The notes under the pieces: model-generated | Database searches by the model: none | Seen by the model: only the letters and a program-made list of their open reading frames with translations | Told to the model about the DNA's origin: nothing | Part shown: positions 1-12,790 of the stretch, piece by piece | Layout: every line of letters starts with the position of its first letter | How positions within the stretch are numbered: position 1 is the first letter of the stretch | Made by a program: the position numbers and the translations under genes | NCBI GenBank assembly: GCA_000755425.1 | Contig: BBMT01000007.1 | Location: 62,001-126,000 of the forward strand | From: Vibrio maritimus | GTDB taxonomy: Bacteria > Pseudomonadota > Gammaproteobacteria > Enterobacterales > Vibrionaceae | Direction of reading: 5' to 3' | DNA: 64,000 nucleotides

Positions 1-499
1 CACCTGAAACATAAGTACGTGGGAAGTCGATCTCACCTTTCTTTTCAAGCTCAGTCCAGACACCATCTGTACCACCAACATCGCGGATGGTACCGAAGCC
101 AAGGTCAAGATACATCTCGCCAAACCCTTTAGCATGTACGGCGATCTCTGACCAACGCATATCATTGGTACCAAGTAGACCTTTTGGCAACGCTAGGTGC
201 ATGTGCGCTTCAACCAATGCCGGCATCAAGGTGCGACCTTCACCGTCAATCACTTTAGCATCGGCAGGCACATCGGCATCGCCTTGGGTGATTGCGGTAA
301 TTTTATTGCCAGTTACAACGACAGAGTGGTTGTCGTACAGCTTATTTTCGGTTCCGTTGAAAATATTGACGTTCTTAAATACAACCACTTGCGGCGCTTC
401 GATGGTCGTTGGCTCAGAAGCTTGTGTCGGTGCCATAGCAGCAAATGCAGAAGCGGTCGTCAACGCGAGTGAAGCAGCAATCAGTGTTTTCTTAAACAT
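1..499 (-). CDS. Secreted amidohydrolase, N-terminal part (runs off the window)
   Basis: The reading frame opens at the ATG complementary to 497-499 and stays open to the left edge, giving about 166 residues. It begins with a signal peptide (MFKKTLIAASLALTTASAFA). A short beta-rich segment with FKNVNIFNGTENKLYDN follows, then the metal-site motif VEAHMHLA (HxH) preceded by GRTLMPALVE. That layout is typical of metal-dependent amidohydrolases such as imidazolonepropionase- or Xaa-Pro-dipeptidase-like enzymes, which hydrolyse C-N bonds with one or two metal ions. The signal peptide places it in the periplasm or outside the cell. The substrate cannot be named because the C-terminal catalytic residues lie outside the window. 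No frameshift is visible in this part. Confidence 0.85.
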   Translation of the reverse strand, partial: MFKKTLIAASLALTTASAFAAMAPTQASEPTTIEAPQVVVFKNVNIFNGTENKLYDNHSVVVTGNKITAITQGDADVPADAKVIDGEGRTLMPALVEAHMHLALPKGLLGTNDMRWSEIAVHAKGFGEMYLDLGFGTIRDVGGTDGVWTELEKKGEIDFPRTYVSG

Positions 500-748
500 G
501 TAATACTCTCTTTCAGTGATGTTGGTGTCTCAATGTGTGAGCACATAGTAACCAATCACTTTTACTAAAAACTGCCATTTGACGACACATAGAATCTTAC
601 TCAATTCAATCTCATCACTTCGCGTTATATACCCACACAGGTGCTCGGTTTATCTACGTATTAAGGGTGTGATACTTTGCTAACAGACACGCTCAACTAC
701 ACTATTGCTAGCCGAAGACTATGGTTAGCCCAAGAGTGAGGAATAATA

Positions 749-1739
749 ATGACCAGTATTGTATTTTTAGCGCCAAATCTTACGACGAAGTGGCTTTTGA
801 AAGCGCGAAAGGGTCAAGACCATTGCACTATCAGTTCTATAGCTTTGGACTCAATGAAAAGACGGCAAAGATGGCGAAAGGACACGACGTCGTCTGTGCT
901 TTTGTGAATGATGATTTGTCGAGACCAGTTCTAGAGCAGCTCGCTCATCGCGGTATTAAGATGATTGCAATGCGCTGCGCTGGGTTCAACAACGTCGACC
1001 TAGAAGCGGCGAAAGAGCTCAACATTCAAGTGGCTCGCGTTCCTGCCTACTCTCCAGAAGCCATTGCCGAGCATGCTGTCGGCATGATGATGACGCTAAA
1101 CCGCCGCTTCCATAAAGCGTTTCAGCGCACGAGAGACGCGAACTTTTCATTGGAAGGCTTAGTGGGGTTCAACTTCCACGGACGAACAGCAGGGATTATA
1201 GGTACCGGCAAGATAGGCATAGCCACCATTCGTATCCTTCGAGGGCTGGGAATGAATGTGCTTTGTTATGACCCGTACCCAAATGAGGCGGTTACAGAGC
1301 TCGGAGCAACCTACTGCGAGCTCGATGAACTGATCAGCAAATCCGATGTGATTTCTTTGCACTGCCCGATGCAACCGGAAAACTACCACCTTCTCGATGC
1401 TAATGCTTTCAGTAAGATGAAAGATGGCGTGATGATTATTAACACCAGTCGAGGAGAACTACTGGACGCATCGGCTGCGATAGAAGCGCTTAAACAGGGT
1501 CGTATAGCGCTCTAGGCTTGGATGTGTACGAAAGCGAGAAAGAGCTGTTCTTCCAAGATAAATCCAACGATGTGATTGTCGATGACGTCTTTCGTCGCCT
1601 ATCGGCGTGTCACAATGTGCTATTCACAGGGCACCAAGCGTTTCTGACCACAGACGCTCTCGAAAATATCGCTGAGACAACGCTAGGTAATGTTGAAGAC
1701 TTCGCCGCGCAAAAGCGCTCTGCGAACTTCATAGACTAG
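749..1739 (+). CDS. ldhA: D-lactate dehydrogenase (2-hydroxyacid dehydrogenase), two frameshifts
   Basis: Cytoplasmic NAD-dependent reduction of pyruvate to D-lactate during fermentation. Recognisable family segments are VPAYSPEAIAEHAVG, the Rossmann motif GIIGTGKIG, the LHCPMQPENYHLL segment, INTSRGELLD, and the C-terminal FTGHQAF carrying the catalytic His. The best start is the ATG at 749, preceded by GAGGA at a good distance. Two one-base deletions break the frame. One lies near 770 in a T run, where the frame from MTSIVF must shift to reach SAKSYDE. The other lies near 1507, where GRI-ALGLDVYE is interrupted by TAG at 1513-1515. Repaired length is about 330 residues, normal for LdhA. It could be a real pseudogene, but the pattern matches the rest of the window. 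Confidence 0.85.
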
Positions 1740-1763
1740 GTAAGAAACCTAAACTAGATAAAA

Positions 1764-1804
1764 AATGGGATGATTTGTGAACACAAATCATCCCATTCGT
1801 TTTA
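1764..1804. terminator. Bidirectional rho-independent terminator
   Basis: A perfect 16-bp inverted repeat (1764-1779 with 1782-1797) is flanked by an A run on the left and CGTTTT on the right. It sits between the converging ldhA and adhesin genes, so it can end both transcripts. The longer T run is on the minus strand. Confidence 0.85.
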
Positions 1805-1832
1805 AGGCCGATAAACTCTCACACTCTCTTAC

Positions 1833-4800
1833 TTAGGTGTCGTGAATAATAATGATGTTGCTCAGTTGCTCAGCATCCATAACGGAAAGTCCCGTCACAC
1901 CTTCAAGTTCGATGGTGACACTCTTACCGTCTTTGTTGACGTTAACCAAGGTGCCAGTCTCATCGGCCGTATTGGTCACTGTGATGTTGTTATTATTTAG
2001 CAAGTCATCAAGAGTTTCGCCGCTACCTTCAAACACATCGCTCAAGTCGAGAACATCTCGGTTTCCATCGACTTGTGAGAAGTCAGTTACAACATCATAA
2101 CTGCCATCAAGGTCATTGGCTCCCCACTTGAAGGTATCGTTGCCTAGGCCGCCAGTAAGCGTGTCACTACCAAGTCCACCCTGAAGCACATCGTCACCGG
2201 AACCACCTAGAAGTAGGTCATCACCATCAGTACCATGGATGACAGTAACGCCGCTACCGCCCTGAACTGCGTAATCAACTTCTTCCGCATCGGCGACATT
2301 GCCGTTTGGTACGATGTTGACATTCACTGTCGCAGTGTCATCGCTTTGTAGTCCATTAGAGTCCACCGCACGATAATCGAACGCATCGGCAACTTCGCCA
2401 TCGGTTACGGTTAGGCTCTGCAAAACAAAGCCGGCATCTTTGTTGTCAGCGTTGTAAGGCATGATTCGCATCTCATCAAAAGGTAGAGCGGATGCAACCT
2501 CGATGACCGCCTGATGATCAACGATGGTACTGTTGTCCATAACAATTGGCGTTTCATCAAGCAAGGTACCGCCCGCATAAAGATAAACGAATATTTGAGC
2601 TGCACCGTTGCCATTCGCAGCCGCACTGAACTGTCCAGTTAAGCTACCAACACCAACCAAAGCGCGAGTCATCATGCCTGCCGTAAAGCGAATCGACATA
2701 AACTCGTTTTGTTTGGCTTCTGTCTCTTTACCTTGCCCATTCTCATCATCACGCTTGGTGTAGAAGCCCGATTGCTTCGCAGCGCCGGCACTATCGAAGG
2801 CGATCGCTTCCTCTTCAACGCCAATATGCGGTTTATCGCCAGTATACGTCCCACCGGTCACTTCAATACCATTACCAAATGGATCTTGTCCTTGATGGTT
2901 GTAGCCCAGCGCCGATACATCAAAGCCCACTTCTAAGTCATAGTAGATATTAGTGGTATCTTCGACCACGTCTCCGACATCCAAATCAAAGCGGTCTCCT
3001 GAACCCGATAGGAAATAAAGCTGGCCGTACTCTGGTTCATCGACAATCTCGACTAAGGTGTCCTTATCACTACTCACATCATCCTCTGCATCGGTAACAA
3101 AATCTGCAAAGTTGAGAGGAATAGTGTCATCAGGAGCAAAGAACTCAAGATCCGTCACTAGTGGTGGCGTATTCGGCGCCACTGGATTAGGGCTTTCTAA
3201 CACAATAAGATCGATGAGTTCTGTCTCTGACTTATCAGTAGTAGAGTACGTCGTATCTCCTTCAGACGCGGTCGCTGTAATCGTCAGTGGATAGGTACCT
3301 TTGTCAGCCACTTGAATCTGTAGGTCATCTAGATCACTCCAATCAGAGATATCGACTTTGCCATTAGCACCTACAATCGATGTTTGCGTGCCATTGGTAA
3401 CAATTGCACCTTGTGGCAGACCTTGAATCAACAACGTCAGGGCTTCTGAACCATCCGTATCAGTGAGGTTGGCAACAATATCGCTGATATCAATATAAGT
3501 TTCTTCATAACCTACGTTACTGCGCGTTGATAGCACTATGTTATCCAAAAGTGCACCGTAGCTGTCGTCTTGCTCAGACTCGAACTCAATACGATAAGTT
3601 CCATCTTCGGGTACTTGGAAGAACTCTTGAACGTCATTCCAATCGCGGTTTACGGAATCATCGAACTCAAACAACTCGGTACGATTGTTACTTTCATCTA
3701 CTAGGAACACTTTGAGTGGTGAACCGTTAACACGTCGCGCTGCTACATCAAAATTGAGCTCGTAGAACTGACCGCCTTTCCCATCAAACTCAGTAAACAG
3801 CGAATCGTCTTTGCCCCGACGGCCTTCTATTTCAAATAACTGGTTGTCTCTATCTTGCGCATTACCACCAAGATAGACGCCCTCTTGACCCACTTCGACA
3901 ACGCCGCCAGGATTGTTGGTTCCCCATGTGCCTACAGAGCCATTCGAACTCAGTTCAGCTTCAGTAACATTACCGCGCCAAGAACGATTGAGCGTGACGT
4001 TCTCAAAATCGATTGAAGCAACGATCTCATCTCCAGACACTTGCAGAACTGGCGTATCGGTGACCGGTTTGACCACAACCTCTAGCTCATGAGATTCAAC
4101 CTCTTGGTTTGAACCATCAAAACCTGTCACCAGTAGTGTGAAGTCGACATCGCTATCCGCTGGTGGCTGCACCGATAGCGTATCGAGCATCAGTGGAGTG
4201 ACAGATACAGAGTTGTCTGTCACTGTGAGCTCAGAATTACCATCGAAGATTTTTGCACCAGTAGGAATGTTGGAGATGACAATCGACTCCGCAGCGCTGC
4301 CGGCTGGTAGGCTAATATCGAGGTCAATTTTGCTATCTTCAAAGCCACTTGCAGCTGCAATAGCCATATCAGCAACACCTGTCACCGAGATGGTTGAAAC
4401 TGCCGTATTGGATGGCTCACTCGCATCATCAAACGTTGTAATCTCGATGATTCGATCGTCTTGCGATGGCGACTGACTAGTATTCTGGAACTGAATCAGG
4501 CTAATCGCAGCCTCGTAATCATCGGCTGTCGCCTCACCCATCAATGTAATTTTTGTCGCGCCTGAGCTTAAGGTCTCAGACATAAACGTAATACCACTCA
4601 CTAGCTCGTTAGCCGGAAGGTTCGGGTTATTTGGCGCTACCAGCTCTAGGCTGTCGCCCTCTTGTGGATTGGTTAACACAATCTCAGCCAGAGAGATGAC
4701 ATTGTTTTCATCGAAGATAGTAATGTCGGTGTCAACGACAGACATCGCAGCGTCTCCCTCGACAAACAGAGCGTCATAGCCCGTACCCTCTTCGCTGAGA

Positions 4801-7800
4801 TCTAGGTCCAGCGTCGGTGGCATGTTGTTATCACGTTGGTCGACAATCGTTACGACAGACTCTTGGCTCTCGCTTCATCGCTATCGACGGCTTTGTATTT
4901 AAAGCTGTCGTTAAGTGCCGTTTCGATGTAACGGAGCTCCCAGTTACCAGGCCCATAAGTTCCGACAGTTACACCAGCTATCAATAAACCTTCATCTACA
5001 CCAATCAAGTCATCAACGGAAAAGCTCAGCTCATGGAATAGATTACTATTACCCGAGGTATCTTTTTGAACGTCTGGATCATAATAGACGACATCACCAT
5101 TGCTCAATGTCACCCTGATAGTCACAAATGAGTCATTGTCGTTTCCTGGTCCACTGTAGAAGTAGCCACCCATACCATCTAGGCCAAGACTAATGTTGGT
5201 CGCTGGACGCTCAGAGAAGTCTATTGTGAGCTCTTCACCTTGATTAATCCCGTGACCACCGCCGATACCCAAACCATGCCCCACGTGGTTAGCTTGCACA
5301 TCACCACGGTACTGAGTCAGGTTGCCTTTGTTCGAGCTAATAGTAATCGAATCACCATTTTCTAACTCTAGTACGCGGTTCTTGCCGTCAACCTTATCAC
5401 CCAGTTATAGAACTCGTCTCTCGTGCTCTCCAAGTCACTATCGGTCGGTATCACCTTGGTACCCAGAACGAAACCTTGGGCATCAGCATCTGGTTGGTAA
5501 GTGATAAGAGTCGGATCAAAGGTATCTTCGTTGGCGACGTTAGTCTGAGTGATGGCAACACCGTTATAGAAAAGTGTTCCACCAACAGGAAGCTCGGTAA
5601 TCGTCACCTCTACTTGCGTACCATCGGCATCATCTTCGATGTCAGAGATATGGTCACTACCTTCACCTTCAATCGTTCCTGTACCCGTGTCGAACACGAC
5701 AGAGACTGGATCGTTCCCGTCAATAGCAAAGCTAAAGTCTTCTGACTCAGGTGGATCGTTGACTGGAACAACATTGATCGTCGATGTAGCAACATTAGAT
5801 GCCACGTCTTGATCGTCGTATACAGTGATGTCAATCTGTCGCGGCACGTCACTCGGATCTTGGCTGTCGTTTGAAAATTCGAGTAACTTCAATGCTGCTT
5901 CATAATCCGCACTGCTCGCTTCACCCGAGATAGTGATTAACGTTGCCGTCTCTACAACCACTAACCCACCAGGGAGTGTTCCGCTCAGATTAAACCCAAG
6001 AGAGTCATTGGCTTGAGGTTGGTGAACTTGATCTCAGCTCTAGTGATAGTATCGATATCGTCTTGAATATTGATATCTTCATCGACAATAGCGACCGGGC
6101 TATCGCCTTCGGTAAAGGTATTTTGGTAACCGTCGCCTTGACTTGACGCGGAAGGACGCAATGTGACGACTAGATCATTGAAGTCTTGGTCACTATTACC
6201 CAATACAATATCTTCAATACGGATTTCGGTTTCACCGTTACCCTTATCGATGACATTAAACTGCTCACTATTGTCCGTTGACAGGAAAACAGGCTCTGTT
6301 GGAGCTTGGCCATTGACTAACAACTCTCCTTGATTATTAAAGCTTAGAGTTGCGTCATCAGGCGTGCTATCGGCACCGTCCGCGATTAAGAAGAACTCGA
6401 CATTATCCAAAGAGTCTAACTCAGCTAATACCGTTTGGCTGGAAATGCCTGACTTAGAGTCTTGAATCAGTACAACGGGATCTGACGGGTTACCTTGATC
6501 ATCAACCATGTAGTAACCAAATACGTTGGACTGACCAGCACTTTGGCTCTCGAAGATGACTTCGAAATCTTCACCATCTAGATCAATCGTTGGAGCTTGA
6601 TTATCATTGTCACCACCTGGATTACCGCCGATCTGACCATCATCAGAAATGGTTGCACTTGCGGTAACGCCCGTCACGCCATTCGTTGTGAGCGCAGCAG
6701 ATTCAGAAACCTTAAGTTCAAAAGTTTCGTCCAGCTCGTACTGATCATCGTCATTAATACCGACTCTGATATCGACATCAGTAACACCAGCAGGTACGAC
6801 GATTTCCCCACCAATAATCGGGATATCAACGTCTTCTGTGCCGCTGTTGTAGCTTGCCGTTGTGGTAGTAAAGTCGTTGTCGTCCGTGGTGCCATCGACA
6901 CGCTGCAACTGCAGGGTTAACGGCACGTCAGACGGGTTACTAAGTTCAAGAGTAAATTCGGCATAAACAGCATCTTCACTGACTTCGCCGCCGCCCGCTA
7001 ATGAAAGGGTTATCGGATCATTGTCTATGATTGTTCCTGTAACGGTTTGACCATCGATGACAATTCCAAACGTTTCATCACCTTCGTAACGGTTATCATC
7101 TACCGTTGGGATTTCGATGGTAAATGAAGACACATCCTTAGGTACTTCTAAAACGCCCAAATTCGCGTTGTATGTTACACCGTTGCTAAAGTCCAACGCT
7201 GCAAGATCGATATCATTGTCAGATGAAGTATCGGCCACGCTAAAGTCTATATTGAATAACGTCTTGGCATAGGTACTGCATCAAGAGCAACGCTGTAGAA
7301 GAAACTATCTCCCTCTTCTACGGATTGACTATCCACATCAAGAGTAATACTGCTTACCGAAACTGGAGCAGGGTTGACGAGTACATTTACTGTCGCAGTA
7401 TCAAAACCACCTTTGTCATCAGTGATCTGATACTGGAAACTATTCAGTCCAGAGAAGTCTTCAGGGAGGTCGAAAATAACATTGTCACCTTCGATTCGAG
7501 CGTCACCCTCTTCTTCACCGAATACATAGGTGATTCGAATACTATCGCCATCCAAATCACTATCGTTCGCCAAAATGTCAGTAAGCGGGATAACAACAGG
7601 TTCATCATGTCCAAATACAAACGCATCAGGTCCGCTCACTTCCAAACCTTTCAAGAAGTAATCTGAAGAGTCGGGTCTATCGACAGGTCCATCAACGTAC
7701 TCAACCGCTTCAAAAATCAATCGGTCGAAGGCTACTCCACCCGTATCTATATTGAATGTTGGGCTATCGGTTGAATCATCAGAGAAGAAGTCACTCGCGA

Positions 7801-10800
7801 CCAATTCACCCTGATAGTAAGCAGACCATTTACCTTGCTCACCTCCACCTTCGCCTTTAATCAGGTTATTGACAGCAAAACGACCTGAGGTTGCTGGCTC
7901 ATCAAGCGTGATTATCAGCTCTTCAGAAGCCCCTTCCGCTCTGTTAAATTGAATTTGAGCATCCGGACTACCACCTGGAACATCCGTTGCTTCAACCCCC
8001 AAACCTCGGCCATTAAATACAACGGACTCCTCAGACTTAGGGTAGAAGGCATCAAGTTCAACGTCATCCCAACCTTGGTTGCCATCCCCATATCACCCTG
8101 AATTAAGTGATAACCTACCGGGTCATCCACGGCATCTGGCGCTTCGTTGTCACGCTGATCATTGATAGTAACGACTGATTCTTCGCTTTCACCACCATCC
8201 GAGTCTACCGCTTTATATTTGAAGCTGTCGTCTACACCGGTTTCGAGATAACGAAGCTCCCAGTTGCCAGCACCATCAGTGCCGAACTCAGCGCCGACAA
8301 TCACCATATCTGCTACACCGCTTACCTCATCAATATCAGGTAAGGTGCTGATATCAAAACTCAGCTCGTGGAACAAATCTGCGTTTGTAGTGCCCGTTTT
8401 TTGGAACGACTCAATAGGATAGTCAAAGGTATTGCCATCATCATCTTGAAGTTTCAAAGTGATGGTCACAGAAGACTCTATACCCTCGGGTTGTTCTGGG
8501 GAGAAGTAACCACCTACGCCATCTAAACCCATGCTGATGGTTGTGGCCGGTCTTTGGGAGAAATCAATCGTTAGTAACTCCCTTCATTGATGCCCTGTCC
8601 GCCACCAATGCCAAGACCGTGACCAACATGATTCTCTTCGACATCTCCTCGGTATTGAGTTAGCTCACCAGAGCCGCTAATTCCTATGACGTCGCCATTA
8701 CCTAGCTCTAGTTGGCGGTTGTTACTGTCAACCTCTCCACCCCAGTTGTAAAATTCGTCAGTCGTGCTTTCGAGATCGCTCTGTGTTGGGATCTCTTTCG
8801 TACCTAGAATGAAGCCCTGTGCATCATCGTCTGCAAGGTAAGATATATTGTCTGGATTAAACAATGTACCTGTTGATACACCATCCGAGTGGAGATCAGC
8901 TTCTACAATCTCTCGGGTAACTCCATTTTCAGTGTAAAGAAGCGTCCCACCTATGGGGAGTTCAGTAATGACAACTGATAACTCTTTGCCATCTGTAGTG
9001 CTTCTATCATCTTCTATATCTGATATGTGATCAGTACCAGGTCCTGAAATATCCCCCTCTCCCGTATCAAAAATTACTGGAGTTGGAGAGCCATTCGTTA
9101 CGGTAATCTCAAAGTCTTCTGATTCTGGATTATCGTTTAAGCCTGTGACAGTGATTGTGACCGTTTGAGGCTCACTCTCGGCTCCATCATCATCAACAGC
9201 AACATAGGTAAACACTACATTTTCTGATTCATTGGTGGTCAAACTCTGGAAAGCGTCCCCGGGATTAAATGTATAGGAACCGTCTGAGTTAAAGATTAGC
9301 GAGCCTTTACCGTTTGGAACATCTGTTTTCAAGACGTAGGATTCAATGGTTCCATCTACATCTGTAGCTTCGGGGACACTTCGAGTGATTGCGGTATCTT
9401 CATCTGTAGTTTCATTCGCAGGAAAGGCAACAGGAGCATCATTGGTGCCTTTGACTAAAATAGAAACTTCTTGAGTGACGGTCGCGCCTTGCTCATCTTG
9501 GACCTGCACAGTAAACGTCAATGGAACTTCATCGCCCTCATCTAACGCTTCGACCTCATTCGAATCATTGTCTAAGTCGAATGTCCACAAACCATCTTCA
9601 GTAATACTAAAGCTGCCATATTGGTTAGCTGTGTCACCAACAGTGCTCCATATCAAGTTTGAAGAATCTACATCGGTAGCAGAGAGCTTGCCACTAGCGC
9701 TAGACGTCCCGGTATCTTCGGAGCCATCTTCAAAGCTGCCAGATTCTCGGACTGTGCCGCTAGTTTGTAGCTCTGCATCGAGAATAGGTACATCATTAGT
9801 ACCATTAATGCTCACCGAGACCGTTTCTTCGACCCTGACCCCTTGGTCATCAGTCACTTGGACTTTGAAGAATAGCTGTATTACCTCACCTTCTTTCAAC
9901 GCATCAACAGCAGCTCGTTGAGCTGAGCTGAAATCATCACTTGAGTTGGCTAGTTTGTATGTCCATACTCCATCAACAGTGATCGAAAACTCTCCGTATG
10001 TGCTATCGGCTTCGTCTACCAAACTCCAACTCAGTGATTCTTGTGAGGAGTCGACATCTGTTGCAGAGAGTTGCCCGCTTATCTCTGACACACCTGTTGT
10101 AGGAGTGCCATCGTCTAAATTGCCAGCTTCGACAACAACACCAGCTAACTCACTATCTGCACTTATTACGGGTTTGTCATTCGTGCCGCTAACGGTAATT
10201 ACGATCTGCTGCTCTGCGGTACCATTCAAAGGGTCTACCACTTGTACCGAAAACACTAAGGAACAACATCCTCTACATTAAGCGCTTGTACCAAACTTGA
10301 ATCGTTGTTTAAAACGAAAGTCCACTGGCCGTCTGGCTGGAAAGTAAAAGTACCGTAATCGTCTAAATTGTCTGGCTGAGATAGTAGATTCCATACCAAT
10401 GATTCGGAAGGAAACTCTAAGTCTGCCGCTGTTAGTTGACCGCTTAACGAGGATACACCCTCAAAGTCGGAACCGTCTTGGTTGCTACCAGCCTCGATGG
10501 CAAAGCCAACTAACTCTTCGGAAGTGATCGTGGGGTCAGAGTTGGCAAGGAACTCCAGCAGCGTTAATGATTGAGTGCTAGTCAAACCTTGAGCCTGAAG
10601 TCCAGATGTGTCAAAACTGGTCGCGGCAATAGTCTGAGCGCCTGCTCGCGCGATTGAGCCTATCGCAATAGGACTTGAACCACTGTCTTCGCCAGCGGCA
10701 GTCGCTTGCTCTTCATTTTCAGTCGGGTCATCGCCTTGTTCAATAGCGGCAATTATTGCTTCGGCGTCAGCATCTTCGATAGTGATCTCTTGGCCTTGTC

Positions 10801-10981
10801 CGTCGGCCTGAATGAGCTCGATACTGAGTTCGTCTCCAACCTCGGCGTCCTGAAGGATATCGATAACCACATCACCGGGACGAGGCGCAGTACCCTCTGG
10901 TAATACCGTGAGTTTACCTTGCGCATCGACAATTAAAGTCCCCGATACTTGTACTAAAGATGCTAACGAAATCGTGCTCAT
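1833..10981 (-). CDS. Giant LapA-like RTX adhesin with LapG-type cleavage site, seven frameshifts
   Basis: Surface adhesin exported by a type I system, about 3,050 residues once repaired. Residues 1-120 form a retention-module-like N-terminus with TAAG at 94-97 (10691-10702), the form of a LapG cleavage site. Then come three VCBS repeats (about 155-520), cadherin-like repeats, two Calx-beta-like units (about 1200-1445), a DUF4114-like domain (about 1465-1615) and lectin-like sandwiches. RTX repeats such as GGSGDDVLQGG lie near 2910-2950, followed by a C-terminal secretion signal. A block ending in a HVGHGLGIGGG segment and FKYKAVDSD occurs twice (about 9130-8150 and 5760-4850). One-base deletions lie near 10259, 8580, 8093, 7261, 6018, 5404 and 4868. 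From memory it resembles V. cholerae VCA0849 (CraA). No secretion genes are adjacent. Confidence 0.88.
10691..10702 (-). other. Predicted LapG protease cleavage motif (TAAG) in the adhesin
   Basis: Codons 94-97 of the adhesin read Thr-Ala-Ala-Gly, within an acidic N-terminal linker. In LapA-family adhesins the periplasmic cysteine protease LapG cuts at a di-alanine motif of this form at a similar depth (around residue 108 in Pseudomonas LapA), releasing the adhesin when c-di-GMP is low. The motif and its position are seen directly; cleavage is inferred. Confidence 0.65.
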
Positions 10982-11191
10982 GTTCTGCTCCTTGAATCAC
11001 CCGTTTGCGCCCGGGCATTCGATCATAGGTTCCAAGCCAACTGCATCTGGTCTGCGCATTAACTATCTTGAATTCATTGTTCGACTACGGCGTTGCCAGA
11101 TTAAATTTACTTCGTACTTACATTTAGATATCAGACTAGCCAAAAAAATGAAACTTTCTGTCAAACTAAATCGCAGTTGTCTCAAAAACGA

Positions 11192-11219
11192 AAAAAGTCT
11201 CGCATAAGCGAGACTTTTT
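11192..11219 (-). terminator. Rho-independent terminator of gltS
   Basis: A 12-bp stem (11192-11203 with 11208-11219) with loop ATAA, followed on the minus strand by a T run. It lies 27 bases after the gltS stop and upstream of the adhesin gene, so it separates the two same-strand transcripts. Confidence 0.88.
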
Positions 11220-11245
11220 ATTACTTTTCTATGTTCTGCAGAGAG

Positions 11246-12469
11246 TTAGCCAATCACAGCAATGAACCCCTGAAGTATCACTAGATTGACAATGTCGATA
11301 AAGAACGCGCCAACAATAGGAACCACCATAAAGGCCTGAGGAGATGGGCCGAAACGATTAACGATTGAGCCATGTTCATGACAGCTGTAGGCGTCGCACC
11401 TAGGCCGAAACACAGTGTCCACCAGCAATCACAGCACCATCGTAATTTTTACCCATCACACGGAAAGTGATGTAGTAAGCAAAAATAGCTAATACAACAG
11501 ATTGAACCGCAAGGATAATTAAGAACGGAACCGCCAAATCAAAGATATTCCACAACTGTAGACTCATCAGAGCCATCGCTAGGAAAAGCGATAAAGAAAC
11601 CGTACCAAGGATATCCACGGTTTCTGCATCCACTTTGTAGCTTTTTGTCACCTCGCAGATATTGGTAATGAACACACCAATAAACAGAGCATAAACAAAA
11701 TCTGGGATCATCAACCACTCGATTTCGAATGTATTGACCCACTCATGTAAATACTTAGCACCCGTTACACAAATTAAAAGGATAAACAGAACCTCAACTA
11801 CCTTCTTAGCGGTTACTCGGTCGCGTTCATTTTCATTGTACGTAACTAGCTCAGGAAAACGTTCGTGGGTGTCATTGCCACGTCCGTACTCAGATTCAAA
11901 ATCATTTTTGTCTATCAAGCGCTGCGCAACTGGACTGCCGATAATACCGCCAATGATAAGACCAAAAGTAGCCGAAGCCATGGCAATTTCTAGGGTATTT
12001 GCAATGCCATAAGTTTCAGTAAACGTTGTAGACCAAGCGGCACCGGTGCCGTGACCACCAGAAAGAGTGATAGAACCGGCGATTAACCCCATAAGAGGTT
12101 CTAAACCCAATAAAGTCGCGAGCCCAACACCGACACTGTTTTGAATGATGATGTAAATAGAGGCGATCGCAAGGAAAACAAAGACTTTGGCTCCACCTTT
12201 CATCAACTGAGTGTAATTAGCTGCTAACCCTACGGTTGCGAAGAACATCAACATAAAGGTTTTCTGTAACGGAAGAGAGAACTCTAAATTGATATTGTTG
12301 AAGTGCAACACAGTAATAATGATGGCGACGATCAACCACCGACAATGGGCTCTGGAATATTGTACTTGCGAAGCACAGGTAGCTTACTGTTGATGATGTG
12401 ACCAAGAAAAAGAACGCTGATTGCGATCAAAAAAGATTCTAACGTGCCAACAGAGATGGTGTTGTTCAT
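11246..12469 (-). CDS. gltS: Sodium/glutamate symporter GltS, three frameshifts
   Basis: Inner-membrane Na+-coupled glutamate uptake carrier. Repaired length is 408 residues (E. coli GltS has 401). It starts MNNTISVGTLESFLIAISVL at the ATG complementary to 12467-12469, with an AAGAGGTC-type ribosome site upstream. Family marks are multiple hydrophobic helices, the re-entrant loop segment ITLSGGHGTGAAW, and a second GHC-FGLGATPTAV segment near the C-terminus. One-base deletions lie near 12336 (GGLIVA broken to a stop), 11407 (GHCGFG) and 11368 (MNMGSIVNRFG). It is a single-gene unit with its own terminator. Confidence 0.92.
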
Positions 12470-12790
12470 ATGACCTCTTTTTTTGCTTTATCGCTCATCT
12501 TCCTTAATGAGGTTTCGATTCGATATTTTAGTGTAGTAAAAATAGGATAGCTGGCGATCTCTGCAAAATCACCACACGACCTTGTTTCTATATCCATAAC
12601 TTTTTGAGTGCCGAGGAAGCGTCGACATAATGACAACCCAAACGACTTGCATTGGGTGTATTGAAGCCTTTGAGACACATAGAGATGCCTTAGGCCAAAA
12701 GAATAACTACACTGGTTAAGGCCGAATGGTAACACAATCTCGCAAGATCGACTAATTTAACTAAATAATACAAACAATAAGGGAACTACT
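12470..12790. other. Intergenic region between gltS and the DUF4344 gene
   Basis: About 320 bp between divergently oriented genes, which must hold both promoters. The half next to 12790 is AT-rich. I see no long palindrome or convincing small gene. A minus-strand open frame at 12466-12735 has no ribosome site or protein character. Confidence 0.5.

Noticed and set aside
749..1739. ldhA as a true pseudogene
   Set aside because: Two single-base losses in an otherwise conserved gene match the deletion pattern seen in essential genes of the same window.
1852..2100. Plus-strand open frames inside the adhesin gene (also near 9475-10281)
   Set aside because: Antisense shadows of low-complexity VCBS and RTX coding sequence; Ser/Thr/Val-rich products without starts or ribosome sites.
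6501..6509. ATGATCA cores inside coding genes (for example here, near 14172 and near 22583)
   Set aside because: The 7-base core alone is expected several times in 64 kb and these lack iteron-like flanks or spacing.
1833..10981. Reading the adhesin region as eight separate proteins
   Set aside because: Each junction is repaired by one base and domain repeats continue across it; only the first has a plausible start.
12466..12735. 89-codon minus-strand frame upstream of gltS
   Set aside because: Overlaps the gltS start region, no ribosome site, no recognisable protein features.
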